A stretch of 12,936 nt of DNA from Caulobacteraceae bacterium (GCA_020852035.1 JADZBR010000337.1:1-12936); one strand, 5' to 3'; shown: positions 6,532-12,936, numbered from the stretch's first letter. Numbers and translations: made by a program. The notes: a model not told the origin generated them from the sequence alone.

Positions 6532-7293
6532 ATGACCAAGCGAGCCCTGAAGCGCCAGATCCGCGAAGGCGCCTTCGATGCCGACCAGTTCGACGACGCG
6601 AAAGTCCGCCGCCTGCCGGTGGACCGCGCTTGGTCGCCGCTTCCGCATCACAACGACGACCGGACCCAGGGCTACCTCAAGACCATAAAACCGAAATCCG
6701 ACGGCCAGGCCGAACTGATGGCCGCCATCGACGCCAGGAACCTGGTCGTGGCGCTAGGCCCCGCCGGCTCCGGCAAGACATATCTCGCCATCGCCAAGGC
6801 CGTGGAGGCGCTGGAGGCCGGCAAGGTCGGCCGCATCGTTCTCTCCCGCCCCGCTGTCGAGGCCGGCGAGAGCATCGGCTTCCTTCCCGGCGACATGGAG
6901 GACAAGCTCGCGCCCTATCTGCGCCCCCTCTACGACGCCCTCTCCGACCGCCTCTCGATGAAGCGCGTCCGCGCCCTGATGGCCGAGGGCGCCATCGAGA
7001 TCGCCCCGATCGGCTACATGCGCGGCCGCACCCTCAACAACGCCTTCGTGGTGATCGACGAGGCGCAGAACTGCACCTACGTGCAGCTGAAGATGCTGCT
7101 CACGCGCCTGGGCTGGCACTCCACGATGGTGGTGACCGGCGACCCGGCCCAGTCGGACCTCCTCCCCGAACTCTCCGGCCTGGCCTACGTCGCCGACCGG
7201 CTGGACGTGCTGGACAATGTCTCGGTGGTCCGCCTCAGCGACCGCGACATCGTCCGCCACCCGCTGGTGGCCGAGATGCTGGGGGTGCTCTGA
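6532..7293 (+). CDS. phoH: PhoH family ATPase (short form)
   Basis: This 253-residue cytoplasmic P-loop ATPase has Walker A GPAGSGKT (76-83) with Lys82 and Walker B FVVIDEAQN (172-180). The conserved PhoH segments LSRPAVEAGESIGFLPGD (about 104-121), PIGYMRGRTL and MVVTGDPAQSDL are all present. The N-terminal 55 residues are basic and family-specific. It lacks the long N-terminal extension and neighbouring ybeY of the YbeZ-type PhoH genes, so it is the stand-alone E. coli PhoH-like type. Biochemical roles proposed for the family include RNA-related ATPase or helicase activity, and the cellular role is uncertain. GGAGG (6519-6523) is 8 nt before ATG 6532. An in-frame ATG at 6517 overlaps that site and is less likely. 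I saw no convincing Pho box. An intrinsic terminator stands just upstream. Confidence 0.93.
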   Translation: MTKRALKRQIREGAFDADQFDDAKVRRLPVDRAWSPLPHHNDDRTQGYLKTIKPKSDGQAELMAAIDARNLVVALGPAGSGKTYLAIAKAVEALEAGKVGRIVLSRPAVEAGESIGFLPGDMEDKLAPYLRPLYDALSDRLSMKRVRALMAEGAIEIAPIGYMRGRTLNNAFVVIDEAQNCTYVQLKMLLTRLGWHSTMVVTGDPAQSDLLPELSGLAYVADRLDVLDNVSVVRLSDRDIVRHPLVAEMLGVL

Positions 7294-7295
7294 AT

Positions 7296-7435
7296 CCTTC
7301 TCCCGGTCGGGAGAAGGAAAGACGCGCGGAACGCGCGGCGAGGATGAGGGCTTGCGGCCTATCCGGATAGCCCGGAGCCCCTCACCCTCCCGCCGGCTCA
7401 ACGCCGGCGGATTTCCCTCTCCCTCAGGGAGAGGG
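7296..7435. repeat. Composite intergenic repeat of consecutive hairpins
   Basis: Starting 3 nt after the phoH stop there are four perfect hairpins: CCTTCTCCC/GGGAGAAGG (7296-7317), CGCGCG/CGCGCG (7323-7337), CCGCCGGC/GCCGGCGG (7390-7410) and CCCTCTCCC/GGGAGAGGG (7415-7435). A 12-bp palindrome CTATCCGGATAG (7359-7370) lies at the centre. The outer hairpins are also roughly inverted copies of each other, so the whole unit can fold into one long stem. It resembles the REP/BIME class of intergenic repeats and probably ends phoH transcription. A related unit lies at 10417-10560. Confidence 0.7.
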
Positions 7436-7498
7436 ATTTGACCGCGCCTTCCCGCCGCGCGCCCCGGTCGGGGACCGCCGCCATCATAGAAGATCGAA

Positions 7499-7513
7499 CT
7501 TCCGGTACGGAAG
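7499..7513. promoter_or_regulatory. Inverted repeat upstream of murC promoter
   Basis: CTTCCG and CGGAAG flank GTA, forming a perfect 6-bp arm, 17 nt before the proposed -35 box of murC. It is placed where an activator or repressor could bind. No regulator is identified. Confidence 0.25.
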
Positions 7514-7529
7514 CCTCTCGTTCATCCGT

Positions 7530-7559
7530 CTGTCGCCAAATCGCCTAACGCGCTAAATC
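7530..7559 (+). promoter_or_regulatory. Housekeeping promoter of murC, predicting a leaderless mRNA
   Basis: GCTAAATC (7552-7559) matches the Caulobacter -10 consensus GCTANAWC at every position. CTGTCGC (7530-7536) matches TTGACGS at 5 of 7 positions, with a spacer of 15 nt against the usual 10-14. The -10 box ends 6 nt before the murC ATG, which puts the transcription start at or next to the A of the start codon. Confidence 0.5.
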
Positions 7560-7565
7560 AACGCG

Positions 7566-8981
7566 ATGAACCGACACCGCCCCGTCCCCTTCGAGCTCGG
7601 CCCCGTGCACTTCATCGGCATCGGCGGCATCGGCATGAGCGGCATCGCCGAGATCATGCTGCGCATCGGCTACACGGTGCAGGGCTCCGACGCCAAGGCC
7701 AGCGCCAATACCGAGCGGCTGGAGAAGCTGGGGGCCAGGATATTCATCGGCCACGACCCGGCCCACGTCGAAGGGGCCTCGGCCGTCGTCTATTCCACCG
7801 CCGTGAAGGCCGACAATCCGGAGATGGTCGCTGGCCGCGAGAAGCGCCTGCCGCTGGTCCGCCGCGCCGAGATGCTGGCCGAGCTGATGCGCCTGCAGTT
7901 TTCGGTGGCGGTGGGCGGCACGCACGGCAAGACCACCACCACCTCGATGGTCGCCGCCCTGCTCGACGCCGGCGGGCTCGACCCCACGGTGGTCAACGGC
8001 GGCATCATCAACGCCTACGGCACCAACGCCATGGTTGGCGAGGGCGACTGGATCGTCGTCGAGGCCGACGAGAGCGACGGCACCTTCCTGCGCCTGAAAT
8101 CGACGGTGGCCATCGTCACCAACATCGATCCCGAGCACCTGGATCACTACGGCGAGTTCGAGGCCGTCAAAGCCGCCTTCCAGACCTTCATCGAGAACAT
8201 CCCCTTCTACGGCTTCGCCGCGGTCTGCACCGACCACCCGGAAGTCCGCGCCCTCTCCGCCCGCATCGAGAACCGCCGCCTCGTCACCTACGGGACCAAT
8301 CCCCAGGCCGAAGTGCGCGTCGACAACATCGTCATGGGGCCGGACGGGGCCGTCTTCGACGTGCTGATCTCGCCGCTGGAAGGCGGACGCATCACCCTCG
8401 AAGGGCTGAAGCTGCCGATGGCCGGCCACCACAACGTGCTCAACGCCGTGGCCGCCATCGGCGTCGCCCGCGAACTCGGCGTCACCGACCGCGCCATCCG
8501 CCAGGGCTTGGCCAGGTTCGGCGGCGTGAAGCGCCGCTTCACCACCGTCGGCGTGGCGAACGGCGTACGGGTGATCGACGACTACGGCCACCACCCGGTG
8601 GAGATCGCCTCGGTGCTGCGGGCCGCCCGCGCGGTGACGCAAGGCCGCGTGATCGCCGTCGTGCAGCCCCACCGCTACAGCCGCTTGCACGAGCTCTTCG
8701 ACGAGTTCTGCGGCTGCTTCGCCGACGCCGACACGGTGATCGTCTCCGACGTCTACGCCGCCGGCGAGGCGCCCATCGAGGGCGCCGACCGCGACGGCCT
8801 GATCGCGGGCCTGCGCCGCCACGGCCATCGCCGGGCGATCCCGCTGGAGAGTCCCGCCGCCTTGCCCGATCTGATCCGCCAGGAAGCCCAACCCGGCGAC
8901 CTGGTGGTCTGCCTCGGCGCCGGCGACATCACCGCCTGGGCCTACGCCCTGCCGGGGCAGCTGGAAGCGCTCGCCGCGTGA
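7566..8981 (+). CDS. murC: UDP-N-acetylmuramate--L-alanine ligase MurC
   Basis: MurC is a cytoplasmic Mur ligase that uses ATP to add L-alanine to UDP-MurNAc, the first step of the peptide stem of peptidoglycan. The 471 residues match the family length and show all three domains: an N-terminal UDP-binding domain with GIGGIGMSG (18-26), the central ATPase with P-loop GGTHGKT (117-123; Lys122), EADESDG and NIDPEHLDHY, and the C-terminal domain with AGHHNVLNAVAA, DDYGHHP and QPHRYSR. No Shine-Dalgarno sequence is visible before the ATG, and a consensus -10 box ends 6 nt upstream, so the mRNA is probably leaderless. murG and ftsW, its usual upstream partners in the division and cell wall cluster, are absent here; phoH and a repeat lie upstream instead. 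The next gene is a small HNH nuclease, then murB. Confidence 0.98.
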   Translation: MNRHRPVPFELGPVHFIGIGGIGMSGIAEIMLRIGYTVQGSDAKASANTERLEKLGARIFIGHDPAHVEGASAVVYSTAVKADNPEMVAGREKRLPLVRRAEMLAELMRLQFSVAVGGTHGKTTTTSMVAALLDAGGLDPTVVNGGIINAYGTNAMVGEGDWIVVEADESDGTFLRLKSTVAIVTNIDPEHLDHYGEFEAVKAAFQTFIENIPFYGFAAVCTDHPEVRALSARIENRRLVTYGTNPQAEVRVDNIVMGPDGAVFDVLISPLEGGRITLEGLKLPMAGHHNVLNAVAAIGVARELGVTDRAIRQGLARFGGVKRRFTTVGVANGVRVIDDYGHHPVEIASVLRAARAVTQGRVIAVVQPHRYSRLHELFDEFCGCFADADTVIVSDVYAAGEAPIEGADRDGLIAGLRRHGHRRAIPLESPAALPDLIRQEAQPGDLVVCLGAGDITAWAYALPGQLEALAA

Positions 8982-9001
8982 GCCTGTTGACGGCATCTCA
9001 A

Positions 9002-9033
9002 CCTCGCGGAAGCACAACGATCTCGCGAGGAGG
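9002..9033 (+). promoter_or_regulatory. Hairpin overlapping the HNH gene ribosome binding site
   Basis: CCTCGCG (9002-9008) pairs perfectly with CGCGAGG (9024-9030) around a 15-nt loop. The right arm takes up the first half of the strong ribosome binding site AGGAGG (9028-9033), which sits 5 nt before ATG 9039. Folding would lower translation of the nuclease. Whether this is regulatory or incidental is unknown. Confidence 0.35.
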
Positions 9034-9038
9034 GGGCG

Positions 9039-9506
9039 ATGCGAAGGCTCAAGTTGCCGGACAAGCAACTGGCTGGTCTCGTGGACTGGTTCAAGACTCA
9101 AGGCCAGCCAGCGGCGGCACATGCCGGAGAGCTGGTCCGCCGGCGCACACCGGGCGGCATCGCGTTGATACGCAAGGGCAAGGGCGCATCGGTCGTCTTG
9201 TCTCATGCGGCTATCAAGGCGGTTGTCGAGGCGACGGCGCGGCCTTCCATCAAAGCGGCAAGGCGGAACCGGCTGAACCGCTTGGCGGAACGCGATGGTT
9301 GGAACTGTTTCTACTGCGACACCGCGCTCTCGCTGGAAACTGCGACCATCGAGCACCTCTGTTCCTTGAAAGCGGAAGGGCCGAAGGTTCTGGACAACCT
9401 TGCTCTGGCTTGCCGTGGCTGCAACGCATTGGCGGGATCCTTGCCGGTGACCGCAAAGGTTCGGCTACGCGATCAGCTGCGGAGGCGAAGCCAGCCTTCG
9501 GTCTGA
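9039..9506 (+). CDS. Small HNH endonuclease-type protein between murC and murB
   Basis: This 155-residue protein has a C-terminal HNH/zinc-ribbon nuclease domain. Cys90 and Cys93 (CFYC) and Cys125 and Cys128 (CRGC) would bind a structural zinc. Glu105-His106 (TIEHL), Asn120 (DNLALAC) and Asn129 match the core of small HNH proteins common in phages and scattered in genomes. The catalytic His106 is present, with Glu in place of the frequent Asp before it. The first 85 residues are basic and unrecognised, possibly DNA-binding. It starts 57 nt after murC, has its own strong AGGAGG site, and stops 10 nt before murB. GC content over 9301-9420 is 58% by count, against 72% over 9661-9720 in murB, and its codons are less GC-biased, which points to acquisition from outside. 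No toxin, methylase or integrase partner is present. Activity and target are unknown. Confidence 0.85.
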   Translation: MRRLKLPDKQLAGLVDWFKTQGQPAAAHAGELVRRRTPGGIALIRKGKGASVVLSHAAIKAVVEATARPSIKAARRNRLNRLAERDGWNCFYCDTALSLETATIEHLCSLKAEGPKVLDNLALACRGCNALAGSLPVTAKVRLRDQLRRRSQPSV

Positions 9507-9516
9507 AGGCTCGAGC

Positions 9517-10482
9517 ATGACCAGTTGGCGCGATCGCCTGCCGCCGGTACGCGGCAAACTATTGCTGGACGAGCCGCTGGGGCCGCTCACCTGGTTCCGC
9601 GTCGGCGGCCCGGCCGAGGCGCTGTTCCTGCCGGCCGACGAGGACGATCTCGTGGACCTCCTGAAGGCGCTCGATCCCGGCGTCCCGGTGATGCCGCTGG
9701 GCGTCGGCTCGAACACCCTGGTGCGCGACGGTGGGGTCGAGGGATTGGTGATCCGCCTCGGCGGCCGCAACTTCGGCGAGGCGACGCCCCAGGGCGGAAG
9801 CCGCATCCGCGCCGGCGCCGCGACCCTCGACGCCACTTTCGCCCGCGAGGCCGCCAAGGCCGGGATCGCCGGGCTGGAATTCTACCGCGGGGTCCCCGGC
9901 TCCATCGGCGGAGCCTGCGTGATGAACGCCGGCTGCTATGGCGCCGAGACCAAGGACGTCCTCACCGAAGCCTACGCCGTCACCCGCGCCGGCGAACGGC
10001 TGACCCTCTCCAACTCGGAGATGGGCTTTTCCTACCGCAAGTCCGCCCGCGCCGCCGAGGGCGACCTCATCTTCACCGGCGCGCTCTTCGAGGGGCGCGC
10101 CGATGACCCCGCCGCCATCACCGCCCGCATGGACGAGATCACCGCCCGCCGCGAGCAGACCCAGCCGATCCGCGAGAAGACCGGCGGCTCCACCTTCAAG
10201 AACCCGCCGGGCGACTCGTCCTGGCGCCTGGTCGACGCCGCCGGCTGGCGCGGCAAGCCCTACGGCGGGGCGATGTTCTCGCCCTTGCACGCGAACTTCC
10301 TGATCAACACCGGCGAGGCGACCGCCGCCGACCTCGAAGGGCTGGGCGAGGCGGTCCGCGCCGATGTGAAGGCCAAGTTCGGCGTCGAGCTGGAGTGGGA
10401 GATCAAGCGGGTTGGAAAACCTTCCCCCGATACGGGGGAAGTGGCCCGAAGGCGAAGCCGAGGGTCGATGGGGGATGTTTGA
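9517..10482 (+). CDS. murB: UDP-N-acetylenolpyruvoylglucosamine reductase MurB with repeat-encoded tail
   Basis: MurB is an FAD- and NADPH-dependent cytoplasmic reductase that converts UDP-GlcNAc-enolpyruvate to UDP-MurNAc, one step before MurC. Visible motifs are TWFRVGGPAEA (about 25-35), the FAD-binding PLGVGSN (60-66), YRGVPGSIGGA (123-133), GGSTFKNP with the proton-donor Ser225, HANFLINTG, and the C-terminal catalytic Glu295 in EWEIKRVG. This is the shorter, type II form lacking the extra E. coli-type insertion. The expected protein ends at about residue 300. The last 21 codons (301-321, from Lys301 at base 10417) lie wholly inside an inverted-repeat element, so the natural stop seems to have been lost or displaced. 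Translation may be coupled to the HNH gene 10 nt upstream. A modest GAAGG-like site precedes the ATG. Confidence 0.97.
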   Translation: MTSWRDRLPPVRGKLLLDEPLGPLTWFRVGGPAEALFLPADEDDLVDLLKALDPGVPVMPLGVGSNTLVRDGGVEGLVIRLGGRNFGEATPQGGSRIRAGAATLDATFAREAAKAGIAGLEFYRGVPGSIGGACVMNAGCYGAETKDVLTEAYAVTRAGERLTLSNSEMGFSYRKSARAAEGDLIFTGALFEGRADDPAAITARMDEITARREQTQPIREKTGGSTFKNPPGDSSWRLVDAAGWRGKPYGGAMFSPLHANFLINTGEATAADLEGLGEAVRADVKAKFGVELEWEIKRVGKPSPDTGEVARRRSRGSMGDV

Positions 10483-10560
10483 GGGAAGGACGCATCCCTC
10501 CCCCATCGACCTTCCAGCCTGCGGCTGTCAGGCCACTTCCCCCGTATCGGGGGAAGGTTT
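10417..10560. repeat. Long inverted-repeat element overlapping the murB 3' end
   Basis: A perfect 30-bp inverted repeat forms the ends (10417-10446 and 10531-10560). An inner 13-bp perfect inverted repeat (10463-10475 and 10499-10511) surrounds a 23-nt loop, and the middle arms are partly complementary. Each 30-bp end also folds alone as CTTCCCCCG-ATA-CGGGGGAAG (9-bp stem). The element spans the murB tail and the whole gap to the convergent gene ending at 10568. It looks like a mobile or amplified REP/MITE-like intergenic unit that can act as a bidirectional terminator. It encodes no transposase. Confidence 0.85.
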
Positions 10561-10567
10561 CAGCGCC

Positions 10568-12490
10568 TCAGCCCCCCGCCACCACGCGCAGGCTCGGCGC
10601 CTTCGGCGCGCCCTTGCGGATACGGGCGACCAGGTCGAACAGCCGCCGGCGCGTCTCGCCTTCGTCGCCCGCCTCGGCGCTGGCGACCAGGGCGGCGAGG
10701 TCGGCGTCCAGCGACAGCCCCTCGTAGCCGCTCTCCACCGCCAGCACCTGCGGGATGCAGGGCGTCGCCGCCTCGCCGGTGTCGAGCAGCGATTCGGTCA
10801 GCTTCTCGCCCGGCCGCAGGCCGGTGATGGCGATGTCGATGTCTTCGCCGGGGGTGGCGCCGGACAGGCTGATCATCTGATGGGCCAGGTCCATGATCTT
10901 CACCGGCTCGCCCATCTCCAGAAGGAACAGCCTGGCCCCCGCCTCGCTCTCGGCGCAGGCGGCCGAGGCGTGCAGCACCAGCTGGGCCGCCTCCGGGATG
11001 GTCATGAAGAACCGCGCCATGTCCTCGTGGGTCACGGTCACCGGCCCGCCCTTGGCGATCTGCGACTTGAAGATCGGCACCACCGAGCCGGCCGAGCCCA
11101 GCACATTGCCGAACCGCACCGCCCCGAACCGCGTGCCGTTCGACGAGCGCAGGGTGTGCAGCACCGCCTCGGCGACCCGCTTGGAGGCGCCCATCACATT
11201 GGCCGGGTCCACCGCCTTGTCGGTCGAGATCAGCACCATCTGGCCGACGCCCGCATCCCGCGCCGCCTCGGCGACGTTGCGGGTGCCGAGCACATTGGTC
11301 AGCACGCCCTCGCACGGATGCCGCTCGACCATCGAGACGTGCTTCAACGCCGCCGCGTGCAGGATCAGGTCCGGTCGCTCCTGCGCCAGGGCCGCATCCA
11401 CCCGGCCGCGATCGCGCACGTCGCAGAGCAGCGTGCGTCGCGAGAGCTCGGGGTGGCTCTCCCCCAGTTGCCGGTCGATCTCGAACAGCGCCGTTTCCGA
11501 CTGGTCGAGCAGCGAGATATGCGCGCAACCGAGCAGGGCGGCCTGGCGGGCGAGTTCGGAGCCGATGCTGCCGCCGGCGCCGGTCACCAGCACCCGCCGC
11601 CCCTCGATCAGCCGGCGCGCCTCGTCGTGCGGCAGCTCCACCGGCGCGCGGGTCAGCAGTTCCTCGACCGTCACTTCCTGGATGGCGTCGGCGACGCTCT
11701 CGCCGCGCAGTTCGACCAGGCTGGCGCGGCGCAGGATCTTCACCCCTTCGGTCCGCAGACGACCGACCAGGTCGCGCGGCAGGCCCGGCATCCGCGTCGG
11801 CTCGTCGAGCAGCAGGATGGCGAGTGGATAACGGTTCCAGTGGCGCAGGTCCGCCAGCGCCTCCTCGAAGGTCGCGAAGGCGCCGATCATGCAGACGCCG
11901 CGGACCTGCTGGCCCACTTCGTCCTCGCTTGGGCAGATGATGCCGACCGGCTCATAGGCCCGCTGGCCGGTGCGGAAGGCTTCGCGCAGATAGGCCTCGG
12001 CCATCCGCGTCGGGCCGACCAGCAGCAGCGGCGGCGCCTGTGGCCAGCGCACGGCGCCGAAGCTGGCGAATCCGCCGCCCGCCCGCTCGTAGAGCATCCG
12101 GCGGGCCAGCCTGGCCCCCGTCAGCCCGATGATGTGGAAGAGCCCGGCCATCGCCAGCGCCGAACGCGGCAGGGTCTGGGCGCGGTCCAGCAGGAAGACC
12201 GCCGCCAGGAACACCACCACGGTGCAGAGCACGATCCGGCTGAGCAGCAGGACGTCGGGCGCCGAAACATAGCGCCACGGCGACAGGTCCTTGCGCCAGA
12301 GCACTGAGAAAGCCGCCGCCAGCGCCGTGTAGAGCGCGGCGAGCGCCAGCAGGTTGAGGGTGTCGGGCCGCCCATCGAACCCGAAGTTCGGCAGGCGCGA
12401 AGGGGAAAGGAAGTAACCGGCGACGAAGGCCAGAGCGGCGATCCCGGCGTCGGCCAGGAGCGTCGAGGTGCGAAAGGCGACGCGATGCAT
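10568..12490 (-). CDS. Membrane-bound nucleotide-sugar 4,6-dehydratase (CapD/WbpM family)
   Basis: This 640-residue protein has the full WbpM/CapD/PglF-like layout. Four N-terminal membrane helices (about 11-28, 45-64, 81-101, 107-126) come first. A CoA-binding-like Rossmann domain follows, then a C-terminal short-chain dehydrogenase domain with NAD site TGAGGSIG (303-310), HAAALKHVSMVE and the Ser422/Thr423, Met433, Lys437 active site. Met in place of the usual Tyr is characteristic of the large WbpM-type UDP-GlcNAc 4,6-dehydratases. Such enzymes make UDP-4-keto-6-deoxy sugars for surface polysaccharide, O-antigen or protein glycosylation. ATG 12490 is chosen. The in-frame ATG at 12556 would add 22 Arg/Pro-rich residues and lies in the tail of the preceding terminator. 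No glycosyltransferase genes are next to it in this window, so the final sugar is unknown. It converges on murB. Confidence 0.95.
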   Translation of the reverse strand: MHRVAFRTSTLLADAGIAALAFVAGYFLSPSRLPNFGFDGRPDTLNLLALAALYTALAAAFSVLWRKDLSPWRYVSAPDVLLLSRIVLCTVVVFLAAVFLLDRAQTLPRSALAMAGLFHIIGLTGARLARRMLYERAGGGFASFGAVRWPQAPPLLLVGPTRMAEAYLREAFRTGQRAYEPVGIICPSEDEVGQQVRGVCMIGAFATFEEALADLRHWNRYPLAILLLDEPTRMPGLPRDLVGRLRTEGVKILRRASLVELRGESVADAIQEVTVEELLTRAPVELPHDEARRLIEGRRVLVTGAGGSIGSELARQAALLGCAHISLLDQSETALFEIDRQLGESHPELSRRTLLCDVRDRGRVDAALAQERPDLILHAAALKHVSMVERHPCEGVLTNVLGTRNVAEAARDAGVGQMVLISTDKAVDPANVMGASKRVAEAVLHTLRSSNGTRFGAVRFGNVLGSAGSVVPIFKSQIAKGGPVTVTHEDMARFFMTIPEAAQLVLHASAACAESEAGARLFLLEMGEPVKIMDLAHQMISLSGATPGEDIDIAITGLRPGEKLTESLLDTGEAATPCIPQVLAVESGYEGLSLDADLAALVASAEAGDEGETRRRLFDLVARIRKGAPKAPSLRVVAGG

Positions 12491-12561
12491 GCACAGTTTC
12501 CCCGGCGGCCGGCGGCGCGACCATAGCGAAGGCCGGCGGCGGGGCCAAATGCGCATGAAGA

Positions 12562-12590
12562 AAGCCGCCGCGGCCAGACCGCGGCGGCTT
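12562..12590 (-). terminator. Intrinsic terminator after the porin gene
   Basis: AAGCCGCCGCGG (12562-12573) pairs perfectly over 12 bp with CCGCGGCGGCTT (12579-12590) around a 5-nt loop. On the minus strand it is followed by TCTTC, giving a T-rich tail after CGGCTT. It lies 23 nt downstream of the porin stop codon and separates it from the dehydratase gene on the same strand. Confidence 0.8.
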
Positions 12591-12613
12591 CGCGCGTCGA
12601 GCGGGCGGGAGCG

Positions 12614-12936
12614 CTAGAAGGTGGCCTTCACCCCGAGCGCCACGCGGGCGTCGTAGTAAGGCCCGAAGCTGCCGGTGTCGGCCGAGTCCCAATAGCGAAG
12701 GTCGAAACCGAGGTGGTCGTTGAGGGTGTCGCTCACCCCGAGGTTCCAGGTGGTATAGTCGCCCGGCCCTTCCAGCTCCTGGCGGCCGAGCGCGCCGGAA
12801 ACGGCGAACGGCGATGCGCCGATCGGCACGGCGGCGTTGACCTCGTAGTAGAGCGCCTCGTCCACCGCGCCGAAGAAGTCCGGCGAATAGTAGGCGGCCA
12901 GGCCCACGGTGGCCGGGCCCACGGGCACCGAGCCGG
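12614..12936 (-). CDS. TorF-type outer membrane porin, 3' part only
   Basis: The window holds the C-terminal 107 or so residues of a protein whose frame remains open to the window edge. The only candidate start inside it (GTG at 12928) is not convincing. Alternating hydrophobic and polar beta-strands, the segments AAYYSPDF, YYEVNAAVPI, WNLGVSDTL and GFDLRYWDS, and a final Phe (GVKATF) match the C-terminal half of TorF-family putative porins (TIGR02001), outer membrane beta-barrels common in proteobacteria. The terminal Phe is the usual signal for barrel assembly by the BAM complex. The transported solute is not known. A strong terminator follows, so it is transcribed separately from the dehydratase gene. 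Confidence 0.82.
   Translation of the reverse strand, partial: GSVPVGPATVGLAAYYSPDFFGAVDEALYYEVNAAVPIGASPFAVSGALGRQELEGPGDYTTWNLGVSDTLNDHLGFDLRYWDSADTGSFGPYYDARVALGVKATF

Noticed and set aside
6371..6535. Short GTG-started frame whose TGA overlaps the phoH ATG, as in a coupled leader peptide
   Set aside because: The nearest GGAG is only 2 nt from the GTG, the product is low-complexity Arg/Pro-rich, and the frame runs through the intrinsic terminator.
8987..8993. TTGACGG, a perfect -35 match that could give the HNH gene its own promoter
   Set aside because: No -10 box close to GCTANAWC is found at an acceptable spacing, so only half of the promoter is present.
7545..9356. 603-residue open frame antisense to murC
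   Set aside because: It lies opposite a certain murC gene, has a low-complexity composition rich in Gly, Asp, His and Val, and shows no family motif. It is a product of GC-rich codon bias.
10412..12307. Long plus-strand open frame opposite the sugar dehydratase gene
   Set aside because: It is a mirror of the well-supported dehydratase and rich in His, Gln, Arg and Gly with no recognisable domain.
12491..12556. 22-residue N-terminal extension of the sugar dehydratase from ATG 12556
   Set aside because: It is Arg/Pro-rich, begins within the tail of the porin terminator and has no ribosome binding site. ATG 12490 directly precedes the first membrane helix.

Overview
This 12.9 kb window is uniformly GC-rich (about 70% by eye) and reads as chromosomal DNA of an alphaproteobacterium. 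Caulobacteraceae (Caulobacter/Phenylobacterium-like) fits best. The grounds are the gene types (PAS_5-type regulator, TorF-type porin, proline/cysteine-rich secreted protein), a -10 box upstream of murC that matches the Caulobacter housekeeping consensus exactly, and paired C-run/G-run hairpin repeats between genes. The assignment to genus is inference.

Layout. 1-461: 3' part of an unrecognised gene (+). 529-1413: exported protein with three Cys-Cys pairs (-). 1586-2137: small PAS_5-type protein (+). 2165-6243: four genes on the minus strand, read right to left as gamma-carbonic-anhydrase-like protein, enoyl-CoA hydratase/isomerase, GMC oxidoreductase and aldo/keto reductase. The middle two are separated by only 3 nt. 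This is probably a catabolic or redox directon of unknown substrate. 6244-6531: intergenic region with a structured segment ending in a strong intrinsic terminator just before phoH. 6532-7293: short PhoH-type ATPase (+). 7296-7435: repeat made of consecutive hairpins. 7566-10482: murC, a small HNH nuclease gene and murB, all + strand. 10417-10560: a second, longer inverted-repeat element that encodes the last 21 codons of murB. 10568-12490: membrane-bound nucleotide-sugar dehydratase of the CapD/WbpM family (-). 12614-12936: 3' part of a TorF-type porin gene (-).

MurC and MurB act in cytoplasmic peptidoglycan precursor synthesis. MurB completes UDP-MurNAc and MurC adds the first L-alanine. 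The HNH gene lies tightly between them, is visibly less GC-rich (58% over a counted 120 bp, against 72% in a counted 60 bp of murB), and is the clearest sign of gene acquisition. murC appears to be transcribed from its own promoter as a leaderless mRNA.

I see no CRISPR array, tRNA, rRNA, transposase, prophage block or recognisable defence or biosynthetic cluster. The most notable observations are the HNH gene inside the mur pair, the repeat-encoded MurB tail, the terminator-bearing phoH leader and the leaderless murC start. They are local oddities, not evidence of a new multi-gene system.
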